Shown here: positions 27,250 to 36,305 of the stretch, in pieces
Numbering within the stretch: the stretch's first letter is position 1
How the letters are laid out: each line of letters begins with the position of its first letter
Assembly (NCBI RefSeq): GCF_009749465.1
Contig: NZ_WBIS01000002.1
Location: forward strand, 496,001-560,000
Length of the DNA: 64,000 nucleotides
Source: Agromyces terreus
Lineage (GTDB): Bacteria > Actinomycetota > Actinomycetes > Actinomycetales > Microbacteriaceae
Reading direction: 5' to 3'
Position numbers and translations under genes: made by a program
Notes under the pieces: generated by a model
The model's input: the letters and a program-made list of their open reading frames with translations, nothing else
What the model was told of the DNA's origin: nothing
The model's database searches: none

Positions 27250-28632
27250 TCAATCCTCGGGCGCGGGCGTGCCCTCGGCCGGCGGGTCGCCCTCGGCGGG
27301 CGCCTCGCCCTCGGCCGGCGGGTCGCCCTCGGGCGGGGCGAGCCCCATCCTGGTGGTGAGCAGCGCGAAGCCCTCCTCGAGCCCGCCCGTCAGGGCTGCC
27401 GCGTCGTGGCCCGCGTCGGGCACCTCGACGTAGGCGGCATCCATGCCCGCGGCCGTCGCCGCGTCCGCGAGCCGGTGCGTCCCGGGCTGGAAGGCGCGGT
27501 CGCGCTCGCCCACCGCGAAGATCGCGGCACTGTCGGGGTAGGGCGCCTTCGCCTCCATGATGGTCACGGGCTTGACCTCGTCGTAAGCGGCCTGATCGCC
27601 GCCGAACACGTCGGCCAGCACCTCGCTCGACCGCTCGACCCCCGCGTACTCGGTCGGTGCGACCGCGACGATGTTGCCGAACGACTCGGGGTACTTCGCA
27701 CCGAAGTACGCCGCGCATCCGCCGCCGTTCGAGTAACCGGCCACGGTCGTGAACGTCGGCCCCTGCAGCACGTTCAGGTGCAGCCGCGCCCACGGGAGCA
27801 CGTCCTGCATGACGTACGTCTCGACCTGGCCCAGCTCGGTGTCCAGGCACAGCGGGTCCACGGTCGGGTCGCCGAGCTGGTCGATCACGAGCGCGATGGG
27901 CGCGAGCCCGTCGTGCTCGGCGGCGAGGTCGTCGAGCGCCTCCGCGATGAAGGTCGCGTCGGGCGACCCGGGCTGGCCCATCATCATGATCACGAGCGGG
28001 AGGCGGGGCGGATCCTCGACGAGCGCGGCGGGCGGCAGGTACAGCTCCGCCCGCCTGGCCGGGAATCCCGAGATCGTGTTCGGCACCGCGGGCACCGGAT
28101 AGCCCACCTCGCCGTGCGTCGGCATGCCCGGCGGGGCCGTCCAGGTCGTGTACAGCGGTTCGGCGGGGTCGGCGGGCGGCGGATCGACCCCGGGGTCCCG
28201 GATGTCGAGCGGCGCCGCCGTCGAGATGTCGAGGAGGTCGCCGAGCGTGCGGTCGAGCGCGTAGTCGGCGTTGATGCCGAGCATCGCGGTCGCCGCGAAC
28301 ACGGGGATCGAGAGCAGGGCGATGACCTTGCGCCACCAGCGCGAGCGCCACAGGTTCCAGACGGCGAGCGTGCAGGCGGCGAACGCGCCGGGGACCCACA
28401 GCCACGCGGCATCCGACACCGGACCGCCGAAGAGGTCGAGCACGTGCACCGAGGCCCAGAGCACGGCGCCGCCGACCATGCCCCCGACGAACATCACGAC
28501 CAGGGCGGTGAGCGCCCAGCGCACGGATGCCTCGCGGCAGAGCAGATACGCGAACAGCACGCCCGCGATCACGTAGACCGTGATGAGCACGGGGCCCTCG
28601 ACGATCACGAGATCGAGCACTGCATCGGGCAT
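27250..28632 (-). CDS. Membrane-anchored alpha/beta-hydrolase esterase
   Basis: A 460-residue protein. Four hydrophobic spans at about 5-120 (VYVIAGVLFAYLLC, ALVVMFVGGMVGGAVLWASV and two more) anchor an extracytoplasmic esterase-D-like domain with VAGYSNGGGCAAYFGAKYP (nucleophile Ser) and VEVPDAGHDAAA (His). The C-terminus is a Pro/Glu/Gly repeat (GDPPAEGEAPAEG). ATG 28632 is used. The next gene is the MprF-like synthase, so this enzyme may hydrolyse the aminoacyl lipid or another surface ester. The pairing is seen; the function is inferred. Confidence 0.78.
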   Translation of the reverse strand: MPDAVLDLVIVEGPVLITVYVIAGVLFAYLLCREASVRWALTALVVMFVGGMVGGAVLWASVHVLDLFGGPVSDAAWLWVPGAFAACTLAVWNLWRSRWWRKVIALLSIPVFAATAMLGINADYALDRTLGDLLDISTAAPLDIRDPGVDPPPADPAEPLYTTWTAPPGMPTHGEVGYPVPAVPNTISGFPARRAELYLPPAALVEDPPRLPLVIMMMGQPGSPDATFIAEALDDLAAEHDGLAPIALVIDQLGDPTVDPLCLDTELGQVETYVMQDVLPWARLHLNVLQGPTFTTVAGYSNGGGCAAYFGAKYPESFGNIVAVAPTEYAGVERSSEVLADVFGGDQAAYDEVKPVTIMEAKAPYPDSAAIFAVGERDRAFQPGTHRLADAATAAGMDAAYVEVPDAGHDAAALTGGLEEGFALLTTRMGLAPPEGDPPAEGEAPAEGDPPAEGTPAPED

Positions 28633-28741
28633 CCGTCCCCCCGTCCGCCGATGAGCACAGCGTACCGGCAGAGTCGTCGCCGCCCTCGGAGCGACGGACC
28701 CGGGCGGATGTCCCGGTGAACCGCCGGCGCGGGGCTCAACG

Positions 28742-28747
28742 TAGGAT
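28742..28747 (+). promoter_or_regulatory. -10 box of glyS
   Basis: TAGGAT fits the actinobacterial -10 consensus and lies 57 nt before the GTG start, giving a leader of about 50 nt. No T-box or clear -35 element is seen. Confidence 0.5.
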
Positions 28748-28804
28748 GGTGGCACCGTTTCTTCCGGGCCGATCAGCCCGAATCCCTCGACCATTGGAGC
28801 CACC

Positions 28805-30190
28805 GTGGCCGCCGCCAGCCGTCTCGATTCCGTCATCGCCCTCGCTCAGCACCGGGGCTTCGTGTTCCAGGCCGGCGAGATCTACGGCGGGTCCCGGTCC
28901 GCGTGGGACTACGGCCCCCTCGGCGTCGAGCTGAAGGAGAACATCAAGCGCCAGTGGTGGCGCTACATGGTGCAGGGCCGCGACGACGTCGTCGGCCTCG
29001 ACTCGAGCGTCATCCTGCCGAAGGCCGTGTGGGAGGCATCCGGCCACGTCGAGGTCTTCAGCGACCCGCTCATCGAGTGCCTCAGCTGCCACAAGCGCTA
29101 CCGCGAAGACCACCTCATCGAGGCCTACGAGGCGAAGAAGGGCCGCGCCCCCGAGAACGGGCTCGCCGACATCGTCTGCGCCAACTGCGGCACCCGCGGC
29201 CAGTGGACCGAGCCGCGCGCCTTCTCGGGCCTGCTGAAGACCTACCTCGGCGTCGTCGACGACGAGTCGGGCCTGCACTACCTGCGACCCGAGACCGCCC
29301 AGGGCATCTTCGTCAACTTCGCCAACGTGCTGCAGGCGTCGCGCATGAAGCCGCCGTTCGGCATCGGCCAGATCGGCAAGAGCTTCCGCAACGAGATCAC
29401 GCCGGGCAACTTCATCTTCCGCACGCGCGAGTTCGAGCAGATGGAGATGGAGTTCTTCGTCGAGCCCGGCACCGACGAGCAGTGGTTCGAGTACTGGCTC
29501 GACCAGCGCTGGAACTGGTACGTCGACCTCGGCATCGACCCCGAGAACCTCCGCCGCTTCGAGCACCTGCCCGAGAAGCTGTCGCACTACTCCAAGCGCA
29601 CCGTCGACATCGAGTACCGCTTCGGCTTCACCGGCGGCGACTGGGGCGAGCTCGAGGGCGTCGCGAACCGCACCGACTTCGACCTGTCGACGCACACGAA
29701 GCACTCCGGCAAAGACCTGTCGTTCTTCGACCAGCAGAAGAACGAGCGCTGGACCCCGTACGTCATCGAGCCCGCCGCGGGCCTCACCCGCTCGCTCATG
29801 GCGTTCCTCGTCGACGCGTACCACGTCGAAGAGGTGCCCAACGCGAAGGGCGGCGTCGACAGCCGCACGGTGCTGCGCCTCGACCCGCGTCTCGCCCCCG
29901 TCAAGGTCGCCGTGCTGCCGCTGTCGCGCAACGAGAAGCTCTCGCCGCTCGCCCGCGAGGTCGCCGCGAACCTGCGCAAGAACTGGAACGTCGACTTCGA
30001 CGACGCCGGCGCGATCGGCCGACGCTACCGCCGTCAAGACGAGATCGGCACCCCGTTCTGCATCACGGTCGACTTCGACTCGCTCGACGACGACGCCGTG
30101 ACCGTGCGCGAGCGCGACAGCATGGCGCAGGAGCGCGTGCCGCTCAGCGAGCTGCAGGCGTACCTCGGCGCGCGTCTCGTCGGAGCCTGA
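28805..30190 (+). CDS. glyS: Glycyl-tRNA synthetase, one-subunit alpha2 type
   Basis: Charges tRNA-Gly in the cytosol. The 461-residue product is a class II synthetase. Motif 2 is [24 protein letters not shown] and motif 3 includes [15 protein letters not shown] probable zinc site has CLSCHKRY and CANCGTRG. The anticodon-binding domain occupies the last 100 residues ([24 protein letters not shown]). The length matches bacterial one-subunit GlyRS. The start is GTG 28805. It is followed by a palindromic repeat array and then a convergent acetyltransferase. Confidence 0.97.
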   Translation: MAAASRLDSVIALAQHRGFVFQAGEIYGGSRSAWDYGPLGVELKENIKRQWWRYMVQGRDDVVGLDSSVILPKAVWEASGHVEVFSDPLIECLSCHKRYREDHLIEAYEAKKGRAPENGLADIVCANCGTRGQWTEPRAFSGLLKTYLGVVDDESGLHYLRPETAQGIFVNFANVLQASRMKPPFGIGQIGKSFRNEITPGNFIFRTREFEQMEMEFFVEPGTDEQWFEYWLDQRWNWYVDLGIDPENLRRFEHLPEKLSHYSKRTVDIEYRFGFTGGDWGELEGVANRTDFDLSTHTKHSGKDLSFFDQQKNERWTPYVIEPAAGLTRSLMAFLVDAYHVEEVPNAKGGVDSRTVLRLDPRLAPVKVAVLPLSRNEKLSPLAREVAANLRKNWNVDFDDAGAIGRRYRRQDEIGTPFCITVDFDSLDDDAVTVRERDSMAQERVPLSELQAYLGARLVGA

Positions 30191-30203
30191 CCCCGCGCCG
30201 GTC

Positions 30204-30400
30204 CGCCGGTCGAGGAGGCGCGCCAGCGCCGTCTCGAGACCTCGCCGGTCGAGGAGGCGCGCCAGCGCCGTCTCGAGACCTCGCCGGTCGAGGAGGCGCG
30301 CCAGCGCCGTCTCGAGACCCCTCGTGCAGGTCTCGAGACGCTGCGCTCCTCGACCACCGGAGGGTGCAGGTCTCGAGATGCTTCGCTCCTCGACCGACGC
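30204..30400. repeat. Array of TCTCGAGAC palindromic repeats after glyS
   Basis: Three identical 38-bp units start at 30204, 30243 and 30282 (period 39). Each runs from CGCCGGTCGAGGAGG through GCGCGCC to CCGTCTCGAGACC. Two inverted variants of the form GGTCTCGAGACGCT...CTCCTCGACC follow at 30329-30360 and 30369-30395, then degenerate remnants up to the acetyltransferase stop. The same family occurs at 46827, 48188 and 48783-48973. The array lies between convergent genes and may terminate both. The last five codons of the acetyltransferase lie in the remnant. Confidence 0.85.
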
Positions 30401-30423
30401 TTCGCTCCCCGCCCGGCGTTGCG

Positions 30424-31113
30424 CTACTCGACCGCCGGGCGGCCGGCCCATTCACGCCGTAGGATGCCGTACATCGCGGTGTCCTGCCACTCGCCGTCGT
30501 TGTACTCCTCTTCGAGGATGGTCGCCTCGCGCCGCATGCCCAGGCGTTCGCACAGCGCAGCGGATGCCGCGTTGCGGGCGTCGAGCAGCGCGTGCACGCG
30601 GTGCGCGCGAAGCGTGTCGAACGCCAGCCGCATGATCGCGTCGGCCCCCTCGCGTGCGAGCCCGCGCCCCTGGAAGTCGGGGTGCACGACCCAACCGATC
30701 TCGAGCTGCCCGTGCTCGACGCGGTCGGCGCGAAGCATCACGTCGCCGATGACGCGCCAGCCCGCGGCATCCGCCCGCTCGTGCTCCATCTCGACGATGC
30801 GCGGTTCGCGGACGCGCGGCTCGCCGACGAGCTCCATCGCGAAGAAGACCGCGTCCTCGTCGCTCTCGAGGCGCCGGAGGCCGGCGCGCTTCTCGGTGTG
30901 GGCGCGCCCCTCGGCGGGTGAGCGCTCGGGCCACGGGATGTAGCGCAGCACCTCGGGAAGCCGCTGGTACTCCCACACATCGCGGGCGTCGGAGGCTTCG
31001 AGCGGGCGCAGGACGAGGCGCGCGGTCTCGATGGGTTCGAAGCGCGGGTCGTCGAGGTCGAAGGGCAGGGCGAGCTGCGGAGGCCCGTCGAAGCTGGGCG
31101 TCGCGGCGGTCAT
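30424..31113 (-). CDS. GNAT acetyltransferase, RimJ/RimL type
   Basis: A 229-residue acetyl-CoA-dependent N-acetyltransferase. The RimJ/RimL-like start TARLVLRPLEASDARDVWEY is followed by GWRVIGDVMLR, the acetyl-CoA loop HPDFQGRGLAREGADAIMRLAF, and HRVHALLDARNAASAALCERLGMRRE. The C-terminal residues RPAVE and the stop are encoded in the neighbouring repeat array, so the tail is not conserved sequence. The acceptor is unknown. Confidence 0.88.
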   Translation of the reverse strand: MTAATPSFDGPPQLALPFDLDDPRFEPIETARLVLRPLEASDARDVWEYQRLPEVLRYIPWPERSPAEGRAHTEKRAGLRRLESDEDAVFFAMELVGEPRVREPRIVEMEHERADAAGWRVIGDVMLRADRVEHGQLEIGWVVHPDFQGRGLAREGADAIMRLAFDTLRAHRVHALLDARNAASAALCERLGMRREATILEEEYNDGEWQDTAMYGILRREWAGRPAVE

Positions 31114-31166
31114 GCTCCGACGTTACCGCGGCGCGCCGACGCCGATGCGGTGAAGGCGCGCGGGCG

Positions 31167-32558
31167 TCAGCCGGCCGAACGCGTGTGCTGGGCCGCCGAG
31201 GTCGCCGCGGGGTCCGCCGGGGCGGATGCCGCGCCGCGATCGGCGCCGGTCTGCGCCGCTGCCGCCGGAGCGATGCCGAAGAGCGCGTCGAGGCCGTCGA
31301 TCCACGCGCGCTGGTCGCCCGATCGGGCGAGCTCGCGCGAGCGCACCATCGGGGTGTGCAGGAGGACGCCGGCCATGTGGCGCAGCGCAGCCTCGGTGCG
31401 GCCGTCGTCGTCGCCGCGCGAGGCCGCGCGTTCGATCTCGGCGTCGAGGATGTCGAAGACGTGCTTGCGCAGGGCGACGACCGCCGGCGCGAGGCGCTGC
31501 TCCTCGCCGGACTCGCCGAAGGCGCGGGCGTCGTGCAGCACGATCGAGCGGGCGGCGTCGGTGGCGGCGAACTCCTCGAGCGGCGCGTGGATCTTGATCG
31601 TCTCGAGGTCGAGCAGCTCGACCCCGGGCACCTCGACGACGTCGGGCGCGACGTTGCGGGGCAGGCCGAGGTCGACGACCAGTTGGCGGCGGTCGGCGTG
31701 CAGGAGCGGTTCGGCGTCGCCGATGACGGGGAGCGCGGATGCCTCGGCTTGCGCCGCTCGGCCCGCGCGCAGGAGGTCGCGGTCGACGACCTGCCGGTCG
31801 GCCGTGGTGCAGGTGACGATGAGGTCGACGGATGCGGCCACCGATGCGTAGGCCGCCGCGGACACGGGTTCGATGCCGTGGTTCGCGGCGAACTTCGTGC
31901 CGCGGCCCGAGGGCGAGTACACGACGACGTCGGTCACGCCCCGGTCGCGGAGCGCGGCGAGGGAGGCGCCGGCGAAGCGCCCCGTGCCGACGAGGAGGGT
32001 GCGCGTCTGCGCCCAGTCGGTGACGCGGCTCTCGGCCAGGTCGAGGGCGAGCCGCACGAGGGAGCGCCCCTCGCCGCCGAGTTCGGTCTCGTTCTTGACG
32101 CGGCGTGAGGTCTGGGAGGCCCGCTGGAAGAGGCGTTCGAGTTCGGGTGTGGTGGTGCCCTCGGCGCGGGCGAGTTCGAGCGAGCGCTTGACCTGTCCGG
32201 CGATCTCGCCCTCGCCGACGACCACGGACTCGAGGCCGGATGCCACCGAGAAGAGATGCCCGGCGACGGCGTTGCCGTGCACGAAGCCGAAGGTCTGCCG
32301 CAGTTCGGCGGCATCGAGGTCGGCGACGGAGCCGACCGCGCGCACCGCCTCGTGCACGACCTCGACCGGGGACGAGCCGTCGGGGGCGTCGAGGTCGAGG
32401 TACGCCTCGAAGCGGTTGCAGGTGGCGACGACGACCGCGCCCTTCACGGCGTCGTGGCCCTCGAGAATGCGCGGTGCCGCCTGATTCGCGTTCGCCGAAA
32501 GACGCTCGAGCATGTCGAACCCGGCGTTCTTGTGACTCGCGGAGAAGCAGATGAGCAC
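31167..32558 (-). CDS. hemA: Glutamyl-tRNA reductase
   Basis: First enzyme of heme synthesis by the C5 route: it reduces glutamyl-tRNA to glutamate-1-semialdehyde with NADPH. The 463-residue protein has catalytic Cys47 in VATCNRFEAYL, the region SVVVGEGEIAGQVKRSLELA, a Rossmann motif LLVGTGRFAGASLAALRDRG and the C-terminal dimerisation helices. ATG 32558 fits the family start. It is on the opposite strand from the other heme genes. A perfect 17-nt palindrome 48-64 nt upstream may be an operator. Confidence 0.95.
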   Translation of the reverse strand: MLICFSASHKNAGFDMLERLSANANQAAPRILEGHDAVKGAVVVATCNRFEAYLDLDAPDGSSPVEVVHEAVRAVGSVADLDAAELRQTFGFVHGNAVAGHLFSVASGLESVVVGEGEIAGQVKRSLELARAEGTTTPELERLFQRASQTSRRVKNETELGGEGRSLVRLALDLAESRVTDWAQTRTLLVGTGRFAGASLAALRDRGVTDVVVYSPSGRGTKFAANHGIEPVSAAAYASVAASVDLIVTCTTADRQVVDRDLLRAGRAAQAEASALPVIGDAEPLLHADRRQLVVDLGLPRNVAPDVVEVPGVELLDLETIKIHAPLEEFAATDAARSIVLHDARAFGESGEEQRLAPAVVALRKHVFDILDAEIERAASRGDDDGRTEAALRHMAGVLLHTPMVRSRELARSGDQRAWIDGLDALFGIAPAAAAQTGADRGAASAPADPAATSAAQHTRSAG

Positions 32559-32605
32559 GGAGAGATTCTACCCGCCGTCGAGCGGGCTCCCGCCCGGGGG
32601 CCTGT

Positions 32606-32622
32606 GCACCGTGTCACGGTGC
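32606..32622 (-). promoter_or_regulatory. Palindrome upstream of hemA
   Basis: GCACCGTGTCACGGTGC is a perfect inverted repeat with 8-bp arms and one central base. It sits in the 73-bp gap between the membrane protein stop (32632) and the hemA start (32558). It could bind a regulator of hemA, the committed step of heme synthesis, or terminate the upstream gene. No T-run follows it. Confidence 0.45.
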
Positions 32623-32631
32623 GCCGAAGTG

Positions 32632-33381
32632 CTACCTCCGTGCGGCGGCGAGGGCGCGGGCTTCGGCGTCTTCACGGGCCATCGCCGCGGTGATGACGGG
32701 GATGGGCGCAGTCAGCGGCGGCACCTCGAGGCCCTCGGCCGCGAGGGCGGTGCGGTGCTTCGCCTTCCATTCGCGCACGACGGCGAAGAACGCGGCATCC
32801 GAGAGCGCGAATCGACCCGGGCGGCCCGAGGCCAGGACGACCGGCAGCTCGACGCTGTTCTTGTGGCGGCGCACCCGGAGCACCAGCACCGAGAGCACCC
32901 CGGTGCCGGCGACGGTCGCATCGGCGCGGATGTTGCGGACCTCGCGCCACGGGTACGAGTCGACCATGCGGGGGCGGCGCCCGCCGTCCCAGAAGGCGAT
33001 GCCGGACTCGTCGGCGACGATGCTGTAGCGACGACTGATGCGGATCGGCGAGGCGTTGTCGAGCCGGAGCTCGTTCATGCGCTGGGCGAGCGGGCCGACG
33101 CGGATCGCGCACGCGAGCCCCTCCGGATGCCGGCGCGCGAGCGCGGTGCGGCGGGCGCGGACACGTGCGTCGCGCACGAGCAGCGCGATCGCCGAGACCG
33201 CGGCGCCCACGAGGCAGGCCACGGCGACGAGCGAGGCCAGCCCCTCGGCCGGCACCGCCGGGAGCCGGGAGACGAGACCGTGGATGACGGGGGACCCGGC
33301 GATGAGCGCCGCCACCACGAGGGTGGCCGCGACGGCCACGAGCACGGTGAGGACCGTGCGGTGCCGTGCGTCGGCGCTCAT
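32632..33381 (-). CDS. Two-span membrane protein of unknown function
   Basis: A 249-residue protein that I do not recognise. Two hydrophobic helices lie at about 12-32 (LVAVAATLVVAALIAGSPVIHG) and 45-67. A basic segment and a soluble beta-rich domain follow, reminiscent of PH-like membrane-protein domains (ISRRYSIVADESGIAFWDGG, RHKNSVELPVVLASGRPGRF). ATG 33381 is chosen because it begins just before the first helix. hemA follows 73 nt downstream on the same strand; a functional link is not evident. Confidence 0.7.
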   Translation of the reverse strand: MSADARHRTVLTVLVAVAATLVVAALIAGSPVIHGLVSRLPAVPAEGLASLVAVACLVGAAVSAIALLVRDARVRARRTALARRHPEGLACAIRVGPLAQRMNELRLDNASPIRISRRYSIVADESGIAFWDGGRRPRMVDSYPWREVRNIRADATVAGTGVLSVLVLRVRRHKNSVELPVVLASGRPGRFALSDAAFFAVVREWKAKHRTALAAEGLEVPPLTAPIPVITAAMAREDAEARALAAARR

Positions 33382-33695
33382 CGCCGGGCTCCGTCGGCGA
33401 CTCGGCGAACGGCGGACGACGGGATGCCCGGCTCGGACAACCCTGCTTCGAACGAGTGCGGGCGCGCGGCATCGGAGCCACGACTCGCACGGTCGGACAT
33501 CGGCGAGGGGGACAGAGGGGGACACACGAACCAGGACACGTCGTCTTTTCTCCGGGGGGACGGAGGCACGCCGCCTTCGGCGCGTCGTCGTGCGAGGGGG
33601 GCGCACGACGACACTGACCTTAGACCCTCGGCGCGGTCGCCGACAAGCGCGGATCTCGGGAGCGGTGGGCGGCCGTCGGCGGGCACGGACACGGG
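33382..33695. other. Intergenic stretch with an 11-bp hairpin
   Basis: No gene is supported here. GTCGTCGTGCG (33584-33594) and CGCACGACGAC (33602-33612) form a perfect 11-bp stem with a 7-nt loop. It may be a second terminator for the surface protein gene at 33750 or a control site for the membrane protein at 33381. The rest is unstructured by eye. Confidence 0.5.
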
Positions 33696-33729
33696 AACGG
33701 GCCCGCCACCGCGAGGTGACGGGCCCGTT
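33696..33729 (-). terminator. Terminator of the Ig-like surface protein gene
   Basis: AACGGGCCCGCCACC (33696-33710) pairs with GGTGACGGGCCCGTT (33715-33729) over 15 bp with one wobble and a GCGA loop. It lies 20 nt past the stop codon at 33750 and ends in TT on the transcribed strand. The strong stem supports rho-independent termination. Confidence 0.75.
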
Positions 33730-33749
33730 CGAGTCGAGCGTGCGCCGGG

Positions 33750-36305
33750 TCAGCCGCGCGCGCCGGCGGCGCGACGACGGAGCGACATGATCGCCATGGC
33801 GGCGCCGCCGAGCAGCATCGCCGCGACGGCGACGAGTCCGGGCACGGTGCCGTCGAAGCCCGTGTCGGCGAGACCGGCCGTGGTGGCGTCGGTCGCCGCC
33901 GTGGCGGACGCGTCGTCGGCCGGTGCGGCCGCGGCATCCGCCGCCGTCACCGTGATCGGGACCTCGACCGTGCTGCCGTCGGGGAGCAGCGCCACCACGT
34001 GGTGCGCGCCCTCGGGCGTCGACGTCGGCACGACCGCCGCGAAGGCGACGGCGCCGTTCTCGTCTGCGGCGACCGCACCGAGCGCGACCGGGGTCGAGTG
34101 CAGTTCGAACTCGACCGAGGTGCCGGCCGGGAAGTCCGCGCCGGTCACGTTCACGGTGCCGCCGCGGACGATCTCGTGCACGTCGATCGCGAGCGAGGGC
34201 AGCGCCGTCGAAGGCTCCTCGGTGCCGGGCTGCTCGGTCTCGGTCTCCTCCGTGCCGTCGCCGGTCTCTTCGGTGCCGTCGCCGGGCTCTTCGGTGCCGT
34301 CGCCGGGCTCTTCCGTGCCGTCACCGGTCTCGCCCGCGGCGACCGTCGAGTCGATCACGATCGAGCGGTTGACGGTGCGGTTGTTGCCGGCCAGGTCGTT
34401 GAGGCCGACCCGCAGGGTGTAGGTGCCGTCGGCGAGGCTCGCCGGGAGGGTCCAGGCGCCGGCCCAGGCCGCGGCACCGGCGGTCGCCTGCGTGCCGAGC
34501 GACTTCAGGAGGGTGCCGTCCTTGTACAGGTTGACCACGACGGCGTTGAAGCCGCTGGCGTCGGATGCCTCGACGTCGACCTGCACGCCGGTGCTGGTCT
34601 CGAACACCGCGCCCTCGGCGGGGCTGGTGACGTCGAGCGTCGGCCGGGTGTTGTCGACCGTGATCTTCGTCTTCGTCTCGGTCTTGTTGCCGGCCTTGTC
34701 GGTCGCGGTGGCGAGCAGCGTGTGCACGCCGTCGGCGAGGGTCTTCGTGTTCAGGCTGAACTCGGGCTGGGCGCCGTTGGTCGCCTGGTACGCGTACGTG
34801 AGACCCGCCGAGTCGATGCGCAGGTTGTAGCTCTGCAGGTGCGCGTCGTCGAGCGTGACCTTCACCGGCACGGTGCCCTTGACGAACGCGCCGGCACCGG
34901 GGGCGTCGATCGTGACGACGGGCTTGGTGTTGTCGATGACGAACGGCACGACGCGGTTGGCCGAGAGGCCGTCCTTGTCGATGGCGTTGATCTTCAGCGC
35001 GTAGGCGCCGTCGGCGTACGCGGCGGTGTCGATCACGAGCTTGGGCTTCAGGCCGCTGTTGCTCGAACCGGCCGCCTTGGTGTTGTCGGTCAGCCACGTG
35101 CCGCCGCGGTTCAACTCGATGTAGGTGTAGCTGATGTTGTCGTCCTGCAGCTCGACCGTGAAGGTCTGCTTGCCCGCGACGATCTTGCCGTCCTCCAGCA
35201 CCTTGGCGATGACCGGCGCCGGGCCCACCTGCTTGGTGAACGGCTGCGTCGAGCATCCGTAGTCGACACTGGTCAGCTTGATCGAGTTGGGGCCCGCGTT
35301 CACGTACACCTTGAGGGTCTCGACGATCGGGTTGGACTGGAGGTCCGCCGCGAGGTCGCGGGTCTCGTAGTAGCCGCCCTTGATCGACGAGTCGCGGAGG
35401 ATGCCGCGCTGGGAGGTCCAGAAGCGTCCGTCGTCGTCGTAGTGCAGCTGGGCCGTGAGCTCGCCGCCCTCGAGGATGATGCCGCCCCAGTAGACGCCCG
35501 AGGTGGTGCCGTTCGCGGAGAGTCGCTCGAGGTCGGCGAGGCGGGTGCCCGCGGGGAGCGTGAGGCGGGCCCAGGCGGATGCGCCGGCCGTCGAGGTGAG
35601 CGTCATCGACCCGGACTGCCAGGTCGGGGTGACGCCGTCCTTGACGACCCAGGCGCCGAGCGCCTGGTCGGTGACGGGTGCAAGTGCGGTCGGGGCGTCG
35701 CAGGAGGCGCCGGCGAAGCCGTCGAACGTGTAGCGGTGCTCGCCCGCGACGACCGCGTGCACGACGCCGTCGCCCTTGACGCCCGAGCCGAGGCTGAAGC
35801 CGACCTTGACGATGTGCGCGGCGGGTGCCGCCGCCGACCACTCGGCGAGGGTGCCGAACCACTCGCTGCCGTTGCCGCCGTTCGCCGGGCCCGAGGGGTC
35901 GAGCGCCTTGAAGGCCGCGCTCGAGCTGCCGGTGAGCCACCAGTTCTCGCCGTAGACGGCCTCGCCGACGAGGATGCCGTCGGGCGTGCCGTCGTCGTCG
36001 ATGTCGACGACGAACTGGGCGCCGGGCGCGATGCCGGTGGTCGCCGTGTACTCGACGCCGCCCGTCAGGGCCTCGTCGAGCGGCAGGTCGACGCCGAGGT
36101 ACCCGGCGACCTTGTCGGTCGACGTGGTGCCCTCGGTCCAGATGTGCAGGCCGTCGGCCGTGCGCTCGTAGTGTCCGGTGGCGCGGGTCTCGCCGAACGA
36201 CCACTGGTCGAGGGGCGCGGCCTGGGCGGGCGCGGCGACGGCGAAGCCGGCGAGTCCCAGCGCGAGGCAGGCGACACCGCCCATCGCGATCGTCTTCTTG
36301 ATCAT
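33750..36305 (-). CDS. Secreted multidomain Ig-like surface protein with LADTG anchor
   Basis: An 851-residue exported protein. MIKKTIAMGGVACLALGLAGFAV plus AAPAQA is a signal peptide. A beta-rich domain (35-240), a second domain (to about 390) and Ig-like repeats follow, with the repeated phrase PFVIDNTKPVVTIDAPGAGAFVKG and ITVDNTRPTLDVTSPAEGAVFE. A GDGTEEPGDGTEE stalk, a further Ig-like domain and the sorting signal LADTG (812-816) with a hydrophobic helix and RRR tail complete it. ATG 36305 has AGAAGGA upstream. It is divergent from hemE. LAxTG is the class E sortase motif. A hydrolase or adhesin role is possible; none is visible. Confidence 0.87.
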   Translation of the reverse strand: MIKKTIAMGGVACLALGLAGFAVAAPAQAAPLDQWSFGETRATGHYERTADGLHIWTEGTTSTDKVAGYLGVDLPLDEALTGGVEYTATTGIAPGAQFVVDIDDDGTPDGILVGEAVYGENWWLTGSSSAAFKALDPSGPANGGNGSEWFGTLAEWSAAAPAAHIVKVGFSLGSGVKGDGVVHAVVAGEHRYTFDGFAGASCDAPTALAPVTDQALGAWVVKDGVTPTWQSGSMTLTSTAGASAWARLTLPAGTRLADLERLSANGTTSGVYWGGIILEGGELTAQLHYDDDGRFWTSQRGILRDSSIKGGYYETRDLAADLQSNPIVETLKVYVNAGPNSIKLTSVDYGCSTQPFTKQVGPAPVIAKVLEDGKIVAGKQTFTVELQDDNISYTYIELNRGGTWLTDNTKAAGSSNSGLKPKLVIDTAAYADGAYALKINAIDKDGLSANRVVPFVIDNTKPVVTIDAPGAGAFVKGTVPVKVTLDDAHLQSYNLRIDSAGLTYAYQATNGAQPEFSLNTKTLADGVHTLLATATDKAGNKTETKTKITVDNTRPTLDVTSPAEGAVFETSTGVQVDVEASDASGFNAVVVNLYKDGTLLKSLGTQATAGAAAWAGAWTLPASLADGTYTLRVGLNDLAGNNRTVNRSIVIDSTVAAGETGDGTEEPGDGTEEPGDGTEETGDGTEETETEQPGTEEPSTALPSLAIDVHEIVRGGTVNVTGADFPAGTSVEFELHSTPVALGAVAADENGAVAFAAVVPTSTPEGAHHVVALLPDGSTVEVPITVTAADAAAAPADDASATAATDATTAGLADTGFDGTVPGLVAVAAMLLGGAAMAIMSLRRRAAGARG

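Noticed and set aside
30204-30400. Three identical repeats as a CRISPR array
   Set aside because: The 38-bp units are separated by only one base, and inverted copies occur. There are no spacers.
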